Assembly (NCBI GenBank): GCA_012035435.1
Contig: JAAUPH010000001.1
Coordinates: forward strand, 1-42,400
Origin: Sphingopyxis sp.
Lineage (GTDB): Bacteria; Pseudomonadota; Alphaproteobacteria; Sphingomonadales; Sphingomonadaceae
Reading direction: 5' to 3'
DNA: 42,400 nt
Shown: positions 1 through 8,689 of the stretch, piece by piece
Numbering within the stretch: the first letter of the stretch is position 1
Layout of the letters: each line of letters begins with the position of its first letter
Made by a program: the position numbers and the translations under genes
Notes under the pieces: model-generated
What the model saw: only the letters and a program-made list of their open reading frames with translations
Database searches by the model: none
What the model was told of the DNA's origin: nothing

Positions 1-54
1 GCGACCGTGGTGGGACGGATGGAAGCGGGGGCGGGGCGGTTGCGGGTGGAGTGA
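1..54 (+). CDS. 3' end of an unidentified gene running in from the left edge
   Basis: Frame 1 is open from the first base and ends at TGA 52-54, giving a 17-residue tail (ends GRLRVE). It is convergent with the PIN-toxin gene. The tail is too short to name a family, and it could also be a chance open stretch. Confidence 0.3.
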   Translation, partial: ATVVGRMEAGAGRLRVE

Positions 55-73
55 GTTTGCGCAGCGTTATTCG

Positions 74-556
74 TCAGCGAGACCGCAAGATTTCCGCAAT
101 CAACGTCTGCGATAGGTGATAGTTCACCGCAGTCAATGCGGTAACGCAGGGTTTTACGCGATCAATCAAACGCTCGCGTTTGGCCGGCAACAGCACACCC
201 GCGACGCCAATTGCGTGCACGCCCATGCGCTTGGCTACGGCGCGCCCGAGTAGATCGTCCATCAACACGCCACAGCCGAGGGTTTGGGCGAGCGCGACCG
301 CTTGTGCCTCTCCCTCGTCGATTTCGATCCGCACGCGTTGAACAAAGTTGTCGTCACGATCTTCATGCACGTGCGCATGCGCCGCTGCGAAGTCGCGCAC
401 AGCAGGTGCGCCAGCGAGTGCAATATTGTCGGTTGCTTCGCGTAACACATGCGACGGAATATGAATCTCATCGAAGAGCGCTGACAACAGCGGAAGCTGC
501 TTGATTTTGGCAAGCGCAATTGGCGGTCCCGCATCGGCGACGATGACCTGCTTCAT
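74..556 (-). CDS. DUF3368 PIN-like toxin of a UPF0175/DUF3368 toxin-antitoxin pair
   Basis: The 160-residue protein has the PIN-like acidic layout of DUF3368: an N-terminal ADAGPPIAL with Asp near residue 8, a central IDEGEAQAVALA with the conserved Glu, and MDDLLGRAVAKRMG with paired Asp near residue 100. Proteins of this family are usually annotated as putative RNases and are typically encoded next to UPF0175 antitoxins. Here the gene starts 15 bases after the stop of a reading frame that ends in a UPF0175 domain, so the two form a pair on the minus strand. No strong ribosome binding site precedes the ATG, so translation may be coupled to the upstream gene. The catalytic role is known of PIN folds in general and not shown for this protein. 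Confidence 0.8.
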   Translation of the reverse strand: MKQVIVADAGPPIALAKIKQLPLLSALFDEIHIPSHVLREATDNIALAGAPAVRDFAAAHAHVHEDRDDNFVQRVRIEIDEGEAQAVALAQTLGCGVLMDDLLGRAVAKRMGVHAIGVAGVLLPAKRERLIDRVKPCVTALTAVNYHLSQTLIAEILRSR

Positions 557-571
557 GCGAAGCGCATACAG

Positions 572-1045
572 TTATCGCGCGAACTGCGTAAGCTCGTCCG
601 TGAGTTCGCTTGCGGGGTAATCGACAACGGGTATTTCGAGTTGCCCAAGCAGCTCGGTGAATTCAAGCCGCGACATGCGAGCCACGCGCGCGGCCATACC
701 CAGTGACAAAGCCTTTGAATTGAAGAGATTGACCGCCAGCGCGACATGCACCGCCCAATCGCTCCGCCCCTCACCATATTCGCGGGTGCCATCGACTGGA
801 TCGATGATCCACACGCGCCGGGCGGTCAGCCGCGCCGCGCTGTCGGCCTCTTCCTCTGACAAGATCATGTCATCGGGCCGCGCATCGCGCAGCGCCGCCA
901 TCAACCACGCATTGGCCGCCTCGTCCCCCGCCTTGCCCACCAATCGGGGGTCGCCCGCCCACTCGTCGCGCAGGGTGAGCAATATCTGCCCCGCCTCATG
1001 GGCCAGATGCGCGGCAAGGTTGGCATCCGTCATTGCATCGGTCAC
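572..1045 (-). CDS. Truncated CysQ fused in frame to a UPF0175 antitoxin C-terminus
   Basis: Residues 1 to about 105 are the N-terminal half of CysQ, 3'(2'),5'-bisphosphate nucleotidase, with the metal-ligand SEEEAD motif and [12 protein letters not shown]. CysQ proteins are normally about 250-270 residues. Here homology stops just after DWAVHVAL, and the last ~50 residues ([19 protein letters not shown], then [17 protein letters not shown]) are a typical UPF0175 antitoxin helix-turn-helix region. The second half of the phosphatase, including its C-terminal metal and substrate residues, is missing, so enzyme activity is unlikely. The GTG start at 1045 overlaps the cysNC stop (GTGA); ATG 1033 is an alternative. 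The antitoxin part probably neutralises the DUF3368 protein encoded next. The junction looks like insertion of a toxin-antitoxin module into cysQ. Confidence 0.8.
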   Translation of the reverse strand: MTDAMTDANLAAHLAHEAGQILLTLRDEWAGDPRLVGKAGDEAANAWLMAALRDARPDDMILSEEEADSAARLTARRVWIIDPVDGTREYGEGRSDWAVHVALAVNLFNSKALSLGMAARVARMSRLEFTELLGQLEIPVVDYPASELTDELTQFAR

Positions 1046-2949
1046 TTCAGCGGCATCAGATATTGGACGATATGCTGCGCCGCCTCCTGCGCCGTCATCT
1101 CGACCGTGTTGACGCGGATCTCGGGCGCTTCGGGCGGCTCATAGGGGCTATCGATCCCGGTGAAATTCTTGATCTCGCCGGCGCGCGCCTTCTTATATAG
1201 GCCCTTCACATCACGCGCTTCAGCCACCTCCAGCGGGGTATCGACGAAAATCTCGATAAACTCGCCTTTGGGCAGCATCGCCCGGACCATCTCGCGCTCG
1301 GCGCGGAACGGACTGATGAATGCGGTAAGCACGATCAGGCCCGCATCGGCCATTAACTTCGCCACCTCGCCCACGCGCCGGATATTCTCAATCCGGTCGG
1401 CCTCGGTAAAGCCCAGATCGCGGTTCAGCCCGTGCCGCACATTGTCGCCGTCGAGCAGGAAAGTGTGGCGGTTCATCAGATTGAGTGCCTTTTCCACCTC
1501 ATTGGCGATGGTACTTTTTCCTGATCCCGACAAGCCGGTGAACCACAGCAGGCGCGGCTTCTGGTTCTTCAGCGCGGCATGATCGGCCCGTCCGATGTCG
1601 GTCGGCTGCCAATGGACATTCTGCGCGCGGTGCAGGCTGAAATGCAGCATCCCGGCGCCGACCGTGCGGTTCGTGATCTTGTCGATGAAAATGAACCCGC
1701 CCAGCGCGCGGCTCTCGGCATAGGGTTCGAAGATGATCGGCCTGTCCGTGGCAATCGCCGCGACGCCAATCGCGTTGAGCTCGAGCGTCTTTGCCGCCAG
1801 ATGCTCCATGCTATTGACGTTGACGATATATTTGGGCGGCTGGACCGTCGCCGACACCGTCTGCGTCCCCAGTTTCAGCCAGTAGCCGCGCCCCGGGATC
1901 ATCGCGTCATCGTCCATCCAGACGATGGTCGCTTCGAACTGATCGGACACTTGCGGCGGGCTCTCCGCCGCCGCAATCACATCGCCGCGCGAACAATCAA
2001 CCTCGTCGGTCAGACACAGTGTCACCGACTGTCCCGCCACAGCTTCGTCCAGATCGCCATTAAAGCTCGCGATTCTGGCCACGGCCGACGTCTTGCCCGA
2101 AGGCAGGATGCGCACGGCATCTCCCGGCTTGACCCGGCCCGCGACTATCAGCCCTGCAAAGCCCCGGAAATCGAGGTGCGGGCGATTGACCCATTGCACG
2201 GGCATCCGCAGTGGCCGCAGCTGCTCGGCCGCATTGTCAATTCTGACGGTTTCAAGATGGTCGATCAGCGACGGCCCGCTGTACCAAGGCGTGTTGACCG
2301 AAGGTGCAGTGATATTGTCACCCAAAAAGCCCGAAATCGGAACAGGCACGAACGCCTGAATCCCGATGCTTTTGGCGAACGCGGCATAATCGGCGACAAT
2401 CGCGTCATAGCGGGCCTGATCATATCCGATCAGGTCCATCTTGTTGACGGCCAGCACGATGTTTCGGATGCCGATCAGCTGGGCGAGATAGCTGTGCCGC
2501 CGCGTCTGCGTCAGCACCCCCTTGCGCGCGTCGATCAGGATGACCGCCAAGTCGGCGGTCGACGCGCCCGTCACCATGTTTCGCGTATATTGTTCATGCC
2601 CCGGACAATCCGCGACGATGAACTTGCGCTTCTCCGTCGCAAAAAAGCGGTAGGCCACGTCGATGGTAATGCCCTGTTCGCGCTCGGCAGCCAGACCGTC
2701 GACCAGCAGCGCGAAATCGATGTTCGCCCCCTGCGTCCCGACGCGCTTGCTGTCCGCCGCGAGCGCCTCCAGCTGATCCTCAAAGATCATCTTGCTGTCA
2801 TACAGCAGCCGCCCGATCAGCGTCGATTTGCCATCGTCAACCGACCCGCAGGTGATGAACCGCAACAGGCTCTTGTGCTGATGTTGCTCCAGATAGGCGT
2901 CGATATCCTGCGCGATGAGGGCGTCGGCTTGGAAAGCGGGATCGATCAT
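1042..2949 (-). CDS. cysNC: Bifunctional sulfate adenylyltransferase subunit 1 / APS kinase (CysNC)
   Basis: This 635-residue fusion carries an EF-Tu-like GTPase ([19 protein letters not shown] near residue 35, [16 protein letters not shown]) in the first ~440 residues. An APS kinase follows from about residue 465, with its P-loop GLSGSGKST and the [11 protein letters not shown] motif. With CysD it makes APS from sulfate and ATP, driven by GTP hydrolysis, and then phosphorylates APS to PAPS in the cytoplasm. All nucleotide-binding motifs are intact. It lies 160 bases downstream of cysD and overlaps the truncated cysQ by four bases. Its position beside GDP-mannose and polysaccharide genes would fit PAPS supply for sulfation, but ordinary cysteine synthesis explains it equally well. 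Confidence 0.95.
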   Translation of the reverse strand: MIDPAFQADALIAQDIDAYLEQHQHKSLLRFITCGSVDDGKSTLIGRLLYDSKMIFEDQLEALAADSKRVGTQGANIDFALLVDGLAAEREQGITIDVAYRFFATEKRKFIVADCPGHEQYTRNMVTGASTADLAVILIDARKGVLTQTRRHSYLAQLIGIRNIVLAVNKMDLIGYDQARYDAIVADYAAFAKSIGIQAFVPVPISGFLGDNITAPSVNTPWYSGPSLIDHLETVRIDNAAEQLRPLRMPVQWVNRPHLDFRGFAGLIVAGRVKPGDAVRILPSGKTSAVARIASFNGDLDEAVAGQSVTLCLTDEVDCSRGDVIAAAESPPQVSDQFEATIVWMDDDAMIPGRGYWLKLGTQTVSATVQPPKYIVNVNSMEHLAAKTLELNAIGVAAIATDRPIIFEPYAESRALGGFIFIDKITNRTVGAGMLHFSLHRAQNVHWQPTDIGRADHAALKNQKPRLLWFTGLSGSGKSTIANEVEKALNLMNRHTFLLDGDNVRHGLNRDLGFTEADRIENIRRVGEVAKLMADAGLIVLTAFISPFRAEREMVRAMLPKGEFIEIFVDTPLEVAEARDVKGLYKKARAGEIKNFTGIDSPYEPPEAPEIRVNTVEMTAQEAAQHIVQYLMPLK

Positions 2950-2960
2950 GACTATGCTCC

Positions 2961-3088
2961 CCCCTCCCCGTCAGGTGAGGGGCAGTGAGCCCTGGCATCT
3001 GTGATGCCTAGTCGCAGGGCGGTGGGGTTTCGTAACAGACGGCCGGGACGCCTGCCGCCACCCCAACCCCTCCCCTGAAGGGGAGGGG
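2961..3088. repeat. Pair of GC-rich palindromes between cysD and cysNC
   Basis: Two similar palindromes sit in the 160-base gap. The first, 2961-2982, has arms CCCCTC/GAGGGG. The second, 3067-3088, has perfect 9-base arms CCCCTCCCC/GGGGAGGGG around a TGAA loop and is followed by CTTTT on the plus strand. They resemble the scattered intergenic GC palindromes found in many sphingomonad genomes. In the cysD-to-cysNC transcript the second hairpin could slow RNase or attenuate transcription. It has no U-tract in that direction, so I do not call it a terminator of the operon. Confidence 0.6.
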
Positions 3089-3109
3089 CTTTTGAAGGAA
3101 AGCATGACA

Positions 3110-4036
3110 TCAAAAATAGCCCTCCTGCTTCTTGCGCTCCATGCTGGCATCGCCGCCATCCTTGTCGATGACCCGGCCCTGCCGCTCGCTGGTGGTGGTC
3201 AGCAGCATTTCCTGAATGACTTGAGATAGCGTCGCCGCCTCGCTTTCGACTGCGCCGGTCAGCGGGAAACAGCCGAGTGTGCGGAACCGGACGGAGCGTG
3301 TTTCAATATCCAGCTTGCGGCCCAGCACGCGCTCAATCCGCTCGGCATCATCGGCCATGAACAACTGCCCGTCCATGACATAGGTCGGGCGCGGTGCCGC
3401 GAGATACAGCGGGACGATATCGATGCTGTTCAGGTGGATATACTGCCAGATATCCAGCTCGGTCCAATTCGACAGCGGAAAGACGCGCAGGCTCTCACCC
3501 TTGGCCTTCCGGGCGTTGTACAGGTTCCACAGTTCTGGCCGCTGTTGCTTCGGGTCCCAGCCATGCGATGCAGTGCGGAAGGAAAATATGCGCTCCTTGG
3601 CGCGGCTTTTCTCCTCGTCGCGCCGTGCCCCGCCAAAGGCTGCGTCAAAACCATGATAATCCAGCGCCTGTTTCAGGCCAGCGGTTTTCCACATATCAGT
3701 ATGCAGCGGGCCATGGTCGAACGGGTTAATACCGCGCGCGGCCGCTTCCGGGTTCTGCCATACCAGCAATTCCATCCCCGCCGCCTGCGCCGCCGCCTCG
3801 CGCTGCGCATACATGGCGGCGAATTTCCACGTCGTATCGACATGCAGCAGCGGGAAGGGCGGCGGCGCGGGGTAAAAGGCTTTGCGCGCCAGATGCAGCA
3901 TCACCGCGCTGTCCTTGCCAATGCTGTACAGCATGACGGGCCGCTCGGCTTCGGCAACCACTTCGCGCATGATCTGGATCGCCTCGGCTTCCAGACGCTC
4001 CAAATGGGTCAGGGTTCGGATCATGAACCTGTCCAT
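3110..4036 (-). CDS. cysD: Sulfate adenylyltransferase subunit 2 (CysD)
   Basis: The 308-residue protein belongs to the PAPS-reductase/CysD adenine-nucleotide alpha-hydrolase family. The PP-loop [17 protein letters not shown] is near residues 38-54. Further conserved parts are [20 protein letters not shown] and the C-terminal [15 protein letters not shown]. It adenylates sulfate using ATP, as the catalytic partner of the CysN half of the downstream CysNC. Length is normal for the family. Two starts are possible: ATG 4036, or ATG 4024, which gives [14 protein letters not shown] and has an ACAGG sequence just upstream. The gene follows manC by 73 bases on the same strand. Confidence 0.95.
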   Translation of the reverse strand: MDRFMIRTLTHLERLEAEAIQIMREVVAEAERPVMLYSIGKDSAVMLHLARKAFYPAPPPFPLLHVDTTWKFAAMYAQREAAAQAAGMELLVWQNPEAAARGINPFDHGPLHTDMWKTAGLKQALDYHGFDAAFGGARRDEEKSRAKERIFSFRTASHGWDPKQQRPELWNLYNARKAKGESLRVFPLSNWTELDIWQYIHLNSIDIVPLYLAAPRPTYVMDGQLFMADDAERIERVLGRKLDIETRSVRFRTLGCFPLTGAVESEAATLSQVIQEMLLTTTSERQGRVIDKDGGDASMERKKQEGYF

Positions 4037-4109
4037 GCCGCTTCACGCCGCGAACGCAAACAAGGAAATTTGCAGTCGGGTAAAGCCACGCCAAAGGCGG
4101 GCGGGCCAC

Positions 4110-5162
4110 TTACGCCTGCGAAATACGCGCTTTCATCGCCTCAACGATGCGTTTTACATCCTGGCTTTGACCGCGTGGGACAATCATCACATGACTGCCG
4201 CTGGCGACAACAATCAGATCGCTAACCCCAGCAAGCGTTACGGTCATTCCATCGGCCAACACGAGGCTGTTGGTTGTATCGATGGATATGACATCACCGC
4301 TCAGCCGGTTGCCATGGGCGTCATGCGGGCCTAGCTCAGCCAGTGCGTCCCAGCTGCCTACATCCGACCAGCCGCAGCTGACCGGTACGACTGCCACCCG
4401 TTCGGCCCGTTCCATGACCGCATAGTCGATTGAATCGGACGGGCAGGCGGCAAAGGCTTTGGCATCGGGGCGGATGAAGCGGGGGTCGCTCTCTCCATCG
4501 ATCAGCGCATTCCGGCATGCCGCCAGCATCGCAACGCCATGCTGAGTCAGTTCGTCCAACAAGCGGTTAGCACGCAGCAGGAATATGCCCGCATTCCACA
4601 CATGCGACCCTTCGGCCAGCAACGCCTCCGCATCCGCGCGCGGCGGCTTTTCGATGAAGCGCTTGGCATGGCGGACCTTTGGCGCCTCGGGCAAATCGTG
4701 CCCCATGGCGATGTAGCCGAAGCCGGTTTCCGGCCCAGTCGGCGTGATGCCAAAGGTGACCAGCCAACCCGCCTCCGCCGCCGGTATCGCGGCCTCGACC
4801 GCCGCCGCAAACGCCGCACGGTCAGCAATCACATGGTCGCTGGGCATGACCAGCAACAGGGCGTCGTCGCCTGCGACCAGCGCTGCCAAGGCGATGGCGG
4901 GCGCAGTGTTGCGCGCCACTGGCTCCAGGATGATCTGGGCGCCTGCGGGGGCTTCGGCATCCAGCAAGTCCGCATGGCGCGCTGCACCGACGATGAGCGG
5001 TGCAGCGAACATTGCCGCGTTACCGCATCGATCGAGCGTGTCGGCAAACATCGTCGCTTCGCTGGCAAGCGGCAGAAACTGTTTCGGGCGCGTGTCGGTC
5101 GACATAGGCCACAGCCGTGTGCCCGATCCGCCGGACAGGATAACGGGGACAATTTTGGTCAT
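4110..5162 (-). CDS. manC: Mannose-1-phosphate guanylyltransferase (ManC)
   Basis: The protein starts MTKIVPVILSGGSGTRLWP, with the nucleotidyltransferase signature GGSGTRLWPMS and the pyrophosphorylase FIEKP motif near residue 160. It makes GDP-mannose from mannose-1-phosphate and GTP. At about 350 residues it is the short, monofunctional form without the C-terminal cupin isomerase domain found in longer ManC/AlgA proteins. The missing isomerase is encoded separately just upstream. The start at 5162 is chosen because it overlaps the manA stop by four bases (ATGA). A longer in-frame extension to 5219 lies inside manA and has no family match. Confidence 0.93.
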   Translation of the reverse strand: MTKIVPVILSGGSGTRLWPMSTDTRPKQFLPLASEATMFADTLDRCGNAAMFAAPLIVGAARHADLLDAEAPAGAQIILEPVARNTAPAIALAALVAGDDALLLVMPSDHVIADRAAFAAAVEAAIPAAEAGWLVTFGITPTGPETGFGYIAMGHDLPEAPKVRHAKRFIEKPPRADAEALLAEGSHVWNAGIFLLRANRLLDELTQHGVAMLAACRNALIDGESDPRFIRPDAKAFAACPSDSIDYAVMERAERVAVVPVSCGWSDVGSWDALAELGPHDAHGNRLSGDVISIDTTNSLVLADGMTVTLAGVSDLIVVASGSHVMIVPRGQSQDVKRIVEAMKARISQA

Positions 5163-5968
5163 GCTGTGTCCTGAACCATCCGGGCGACCAACAGCCGCGC
5201 ATCCTCGCTCGCCTGCCACGCGCCACCGGGATCGACCGCCAGACAGTCGCCCGCCTTGGCCATCCCGCCATTTGCAGCAACTGTGCCTGACAGCGGCACA
5301 ACCAATGTCGCGCCGCTTCCGGCCAAAACGGTGTCCACTCCACCAATTGCAACGCGAAACAGCGGGCCATCGACCAGCATGCGGTCTTCAGCAAAATCGA
5401 CATGACAAGCGCGGGAATCAACGTAGGGCCGCGCGTCGGAGACCGCAACGCCGTGGTCCAGATGCAGTTCGCGCGGGCGGCCATAATCATAAAGGCGATA
5501 GGTGATGTCGGCGTGCTGTTGCACCTCGATCAGGCTGACGCCCGCACCGATGGCATGCACCGTGCCCGCCGGGATGTAGAAGAAATCTCCGCGCTCGACC
5601 GATTTCCAGTCCATCAAATCTTCGATGCTGCCATCCAGCGACGCCGCGCGCAGTTCGTCCCCACTCAGCGGCACGGTTGTGCCAATTCCCAGCACGGCGC
5701 CTGGCTCGGCATCCAGCACCAGCCAGCATTCCTCTTTCCCGCTCGGCTCACCGCGCTCGCGCGCTTGCGCGTTATTGGGGTGCACTTGGATCGACAGCTT
5801 TTGGGACGTGAAGAGATATTTGGCCAGCAACGGCAAGGGAGTGGCCCCTTCTTCCGCAAACCAAATCTCGCCAACCGGCTCGGACCCCTCGTTCATGAAC
5901 GGCGCAGGCAGCACGGCGCGTCCCCACGGCTTGGTGACCTGCCGCATGCCAAGGAGACGCGCCGCCAT
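5159..5968 (-). CDS. manA: Class I mannose-6-phosphate isomerase (ManA)
   Basis: The 269-residue protein has the zinc-cupin motifs of class I phosphomannose isomerases: KLSIQVHPNN (Gln and His ligands) near residue 80, GKEECWLVLDAE with the KxE motif, and the C-terminal half SLIEVQQHADITYRLYDYGR. It interconverts fructose-6-phosphate and mannose-6-phosphate. It is shorter than the ~390-residue E. coli enzyme but matches the compact bacterial forms. Its ATG overlaps the manB stop by one base (TGATG) and its stop overlaps the manC start, so manB-manA-manC is a tightly coupled unit giving GDP-mannose. Confidence 0.9.
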   Translation of the reverse strand: MAARLLGMRQVTKPWGRAVLPAPFMNEGSEPVGEIWFAEEGATPLPLLAKYLFTSQKLSIQVHPNNAQARERGEPSGKEECWLVLDAEPGAVLGIGTTVPLSGDELRAASLDGSIEDLMDWKSVERGDFFYIPAGTVHAIGAGVSLIEVQQHADITYRLYDYGRPRELHLDHGVAVSDARPYVDSRACHVDFAEDRMLVDGPLFRVAIGGVDTVLAGSGATLVVPLSGTVAANGGMAKAGDCLAVDPGGAWQASEDARLLVARMVQDTA

Positions 5969-7350
5969 CAGTGGCCGACCGTTTCGCCGCGCACCAGTCC
6001 CGATGCCGCCAGCTGCGCGTCAATCTTCGTCATCAGCCGCTCCAGTCCGGCCTCGCTCGACGCCTCGGCGCGGGCGACCAGCACATCTTGCGTGTTCGAT
6101 GCGCGCAGCAGCCACCAGCCGTCGGGCGTATTCACCCGAGCGCCGTCGGTCGCGTTCACATCCGCGCCATCGGCCGCCAGCCGTTCCAAAATCTCATCGA
6201 CCACGGCAAATTTGCGGCTCTCGTCGACTTGAAAGCGCATTTCGGGCGTGTTGATCATCTCGGCCATGTTGCTACGCAGCGTGGTGACGCTCTCGCCCAG
6301 CACGCTTTGCGCCTCGATCAGGCGGAGCGCGGCATAAATGGCGTCGTCGAAGCCGTAATAGCGATGCTTGAAAAATACATGCCCGCTCATCTCGCCTGCC
6401 AGCGGCGATCCGGTCTCCTTCATCTTTGATTTGATCAGGCTGTGGCCGGTCTTCCACATCAGCGGCTGACCGCCCAGTTCGGTGATGCGATCGAACAGTG
6501 CTTGGCTCGCCTTCACATCGGCAATGATTGTCGCGCCCGGCACATCGCGGAGCACACAGGCGGCATAGATTTGCAGAAGCTGGTCGCCCCAAACGACCCG
6601 GCCCTCACCATCAATCGCACCGATGCGGTCGCCATCGCCGTCGAACGCTACGCCAAAGTCCAGATTGCGCTCGGCCACCAATTTGCGCAGGTCGACGAGG
6701 TTCTTTTCCTCGGTGGGATCTGGATGATGGTTGGGGAAGTTGCCGTCGATCTCTGTAAACAGCGTATAATGCTCACCCGGCAGCCGCTTCACCAGCCGCT
6801 CGACCACTTCGCCCGCCGCGCCGTTGCCGCAGTCCCAACCCACGCGGCAGGCGCTGCCGCCGAAATCCTCGATCAGCCGGTCAATGTAGCGGTCCATGAT
6901 ATCGATGGTTGTTGACCTGCCTGAGCCCTGCACCCAGTCGCCCGCCGCAGCCATGTCGCCCAATGCGCGGATATCGGCGCCGAAAAAGGGCCGACCCTGA
7001 AATACCATCTTGAAACCATTGTAATTGGCCGGATTGTGGCTGCCGGTGATCATGATGCCGCCATCAACATCATCCATGACCGCTTCGGCGTAATAGAGCA
7101 TTGGTGTCGGCCCCATGCCGACGATCACGGCATCGCAGCCACTGTCGTTCAGCCCGCGCACCAGCGCATCGGCGAGCATCGGTGAGCTGACCCTCCCGTC
7201 ATAGCCAATCGCAACGGTCTTGCCGCCAGCACGCGCGATCAGCGTCGCAAAGCCTCGGCCAATGGCATAGGCGTCGGCGCTGCCCAATGTGTTGTCGATG
7301 ATGCCGCGGATGTCATATTCGCGCAAAGTGGTCGCATGAAAATTGTGCAT
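5968..7350 (-). CDS. manB: Phosphomannomutase/phosphoglucomutase (ManB/AlgC type)
   Basis: The protein of about 460 residues opens with TLREYDIRGI, typical of AlgC-type hexose mutases. It contains the phosphoserine loop GIMITGSHNPANYNGFK, the metal loop FDGDGDRIGAID, the sugar loop GEMSGHVFFKH and the C-terminal phosphate loop RASNTQDVLVARAEA. It converts mannose-6-phosphate to mannose-1-phosphate and probably also glucose-6-phosphate to glucose-1-phosphate, which would feed the rml and gal pathways here. ATG 7350 is preferred over TTG 7368. It is the first gene of the leftward manB-manA-manC-cysD-cysNC run. Confidence 0.93.
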   Translation of the reverse strand: MHNFHATTLREYDIRGIIDNTLGSADAYAIGRGFATLIARAGGKTVAIGYDGRVSSPMLADALVRGLNDSGCDAVIVGMGPTPMLYYAEAVMDDVDGGIMITGSHNPANYNGFKMVFQGRPFFGADIRALGDMAAAGDWVQGSGRSTTIDIMDRYIDRLIEDFGGSACRVGWDCGNGAAGEVVERLVKRLPGEHYTLFTEIDGNFPNHHPDPTEEKNLVDLRKLVAERNLDFGVAFDGDGDRIGAIDGEGRVVWGDQLLQIYAACVLRDVPGATIIADVKASQALFDRITELGGQPLMWKTGHSLIKSKMKETGSPLAGEMSGHVFFKHRYYGFDDAIYAALRLIEAQSVLGESVTTLRSNMAEMINTPEMRFQVDESRKFAVVDEILERLAADGADVNATDGARVNTPDGWWLLRASNTQDVLVARAEASSEAGLERLMTKIDAQLAASGLVRGETVGH

Positions 7351-7543
7351 GGCGGGGTAACGTTCCAATCCTTGTTTTATTCCATCGCCGCTGATTTTCT
7401 CCAGCGCGCGCTCGACGTCCTACCGACAAAATCTTGCTGTTAAAAGGCTGCTGCCATCCGCAATCCTCCTGTTTGCGGATGCGGGACAAAGGATTATGGG
7501 GGCCGGACGCGCGAATCCGCATCGCCGCGCGGCGGAGACGATG
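7351..7543. promoter_or_regulatory. Divergent intergenic region between manB and the valine operon, with a hairpin
   Basis: This 190-base gap must hold the promoters of both divergent operons. A perfect 8-base inverted repeat, ATCCGCAA/TTGCGGAT with a 9-base loop, lies at 7457-7481. It could be an operator or an RNA hairpin in either leader. No convincing -35/-10 pair could be picked by eye. GGAG at about 7533-7536 is the probable ribosome binding site of the acyl-CoA dehydrogenase. Confidence 0.4.
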
Positions 7544-8689
7544 ATGACCGACCAATTTGCCCTGACCGACGATCAACTGGCGATTCAGGATATGGCGCGC
7601 AAATTTACGGCCGACCGGATCACGCCCCATGCGGCGCAGTGGGACGAGGATCATCATTATCCAATCGACGTATGGAAGGCCGCCGGCGAGCTCGGCTTTG
7701 GTGCCATTTATGTGGCGGAAGAGTCGGGCGGTATCGGCCTTGGGCGATTGGAGGCTGCGCTGATCATGGAGGCGATGGCCTATGGCTGCCCTGCCACATC
7801 GGCCTTCGTCTCTATTCACAATATGGCGGCGTGGATGATCGACCGTTTCGGCGGCGAAGAGCTTAAGGCGCGCTACCTTCCCAGCTTAGTCAGCATGGAA
7901 AAAATTGCGAGCTACTGCCTCACCGAACCCGGATCGGGCTCGGACGCTGCCGCTCTGAAAACAACCGCCTGGCTGGATGGCGATCATTATGTGCTGAACG
8001 GCACCAAACAGTTCATCAGCGGCGCGGGCGTCAACGACATTTATGTCGCGATGGTCCGCACCGGTGATGCAGGCGCCAAAGGCATCAGCTGCATCGTCAT
8101 TGAAAAGGACACACCGGGCCTGTCCTTCGGCGCGCCTGAAAAGAAGCTCGGTTGGAACGCCAGCCCAACGGCGCAGGTGATCTTCGAGGATTGCCGCGTT
8201 CCGGTCGCCAACCGCGTCGGGGCAGAGGGCGACGGCTTTCGCTTTGCCATGGCGGGGCTCGACGGCGGCCGTCTCAACATCGGCGCGTGTAGCCTTGGCG
8301 GGGCGCAGCGCTGTCTTGACGAAGCGATCGCCTATACCAAGGATCGTCAGCAATTCGGCCAGCCGGTCGCCGATTTTCAAAATACGCAGTTCATGCTTGC
8401 CGATATGGCGACCGATCTGGAGGCGGCGCGTGCGCTGCTGTATCTGGCGGCAGCCAAGGTGAACGTCGGCGCGCCTGACAAGTCGCGTTTTTCCGCGATG
8501 GCAAAGCGGCTTGCGACCGACAATGGCAGCAAGATCGTCAACGATGCGCTGCAACTGTTCGGCGGTTATGGTTATTTGAAGGATTATCCGATCGAACGCT
8601 TCTGGCGCGATCTGCGCGTCCATTCGATTCTGGAGGGGACCAATCAAGTGATGCGGATGATCGTGGGCAGGGATTTGTTGCGGCAGTGA
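7544..8689 (+). CDS. Acyl-CoA dehydrogenase, probably isobutyryl-CoA dehydrogenase of valine breakdown
   Basis: The ~380-residue flavoprotein has acyl-CoA dehydrogenase signature 1 (CLTEPGSGSDAAALKT) and signature 2 (LFGGYGYLKDYPIERFWRD). It ends with the ILEGTNQVMRMIVGRDLL region that carries the catalytic Glu in short-chain members. It oxidises acyl-CoA to enoyl-CoA with FAD and passes electrons to ETF. The neighbours (3-hydroxyisobutyryl-CoA hydrolase, enoyl-CoA hydratase, mmsB) point to isobutyryl-CoA as substrate. Two tandem ATGs, 7541 and 7544, follow a GGAG; the second has the better spacing. The gene overlaps the next one at GTGA. Confidence 0.92.
   Translation: MTDQFALTDDQLAIQDMARKFTADRITPHAAQWDEDHHYPIDVWKAAGELGFGAIYVAEESGGIGLGRLEAALIMEAMAYGCPATSAFVSIHNMAAWMIDRFGGEELKARYLPSLVSMEKIASYCLTEPGSGSDAAALKTTAWLDGDHYVLNGTKQFISGAGVNDIYVAMVRTGDAGAKGISCIVIEKDTPGLSFGAPEKKLGWNASPTAQVIFEDCRVPVANRVGAEGDGFRFAMAGLDGGRLNIGACSLGGAQRCLDEAIAYTKDRQQFGQPVADFQNTQFMLADMATDLEAARALLYLAAAKVNVGAPDKSRFSAMAKRLATDNGSKIVNDALQLFGGYGYLKDYPIERFWRDLRVHSILEGTNQVMRMIVGRDLLRQ

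Noticed and set aside
1579..2988. A 469-codon open frame on the plus strand, antisense to cysNC
   Set aside because: It mirrors the codon pattern of a high-GC gene, has no recognisable domain and lies wholly over an intact conserved gene.
3067..3095. Rho-independent terminator reading rightwards (hairpin plus CTTTT)
   Set aside because: No plus-strand gene ends here, the T-tract is short, and the flanking genes are both on the minus strand.
3434..5505. Plus-strand open frames over cysD, manC and manA
   Set aside because: Low-complexity Arg-rich translations antisense to well-conserved enzymes.
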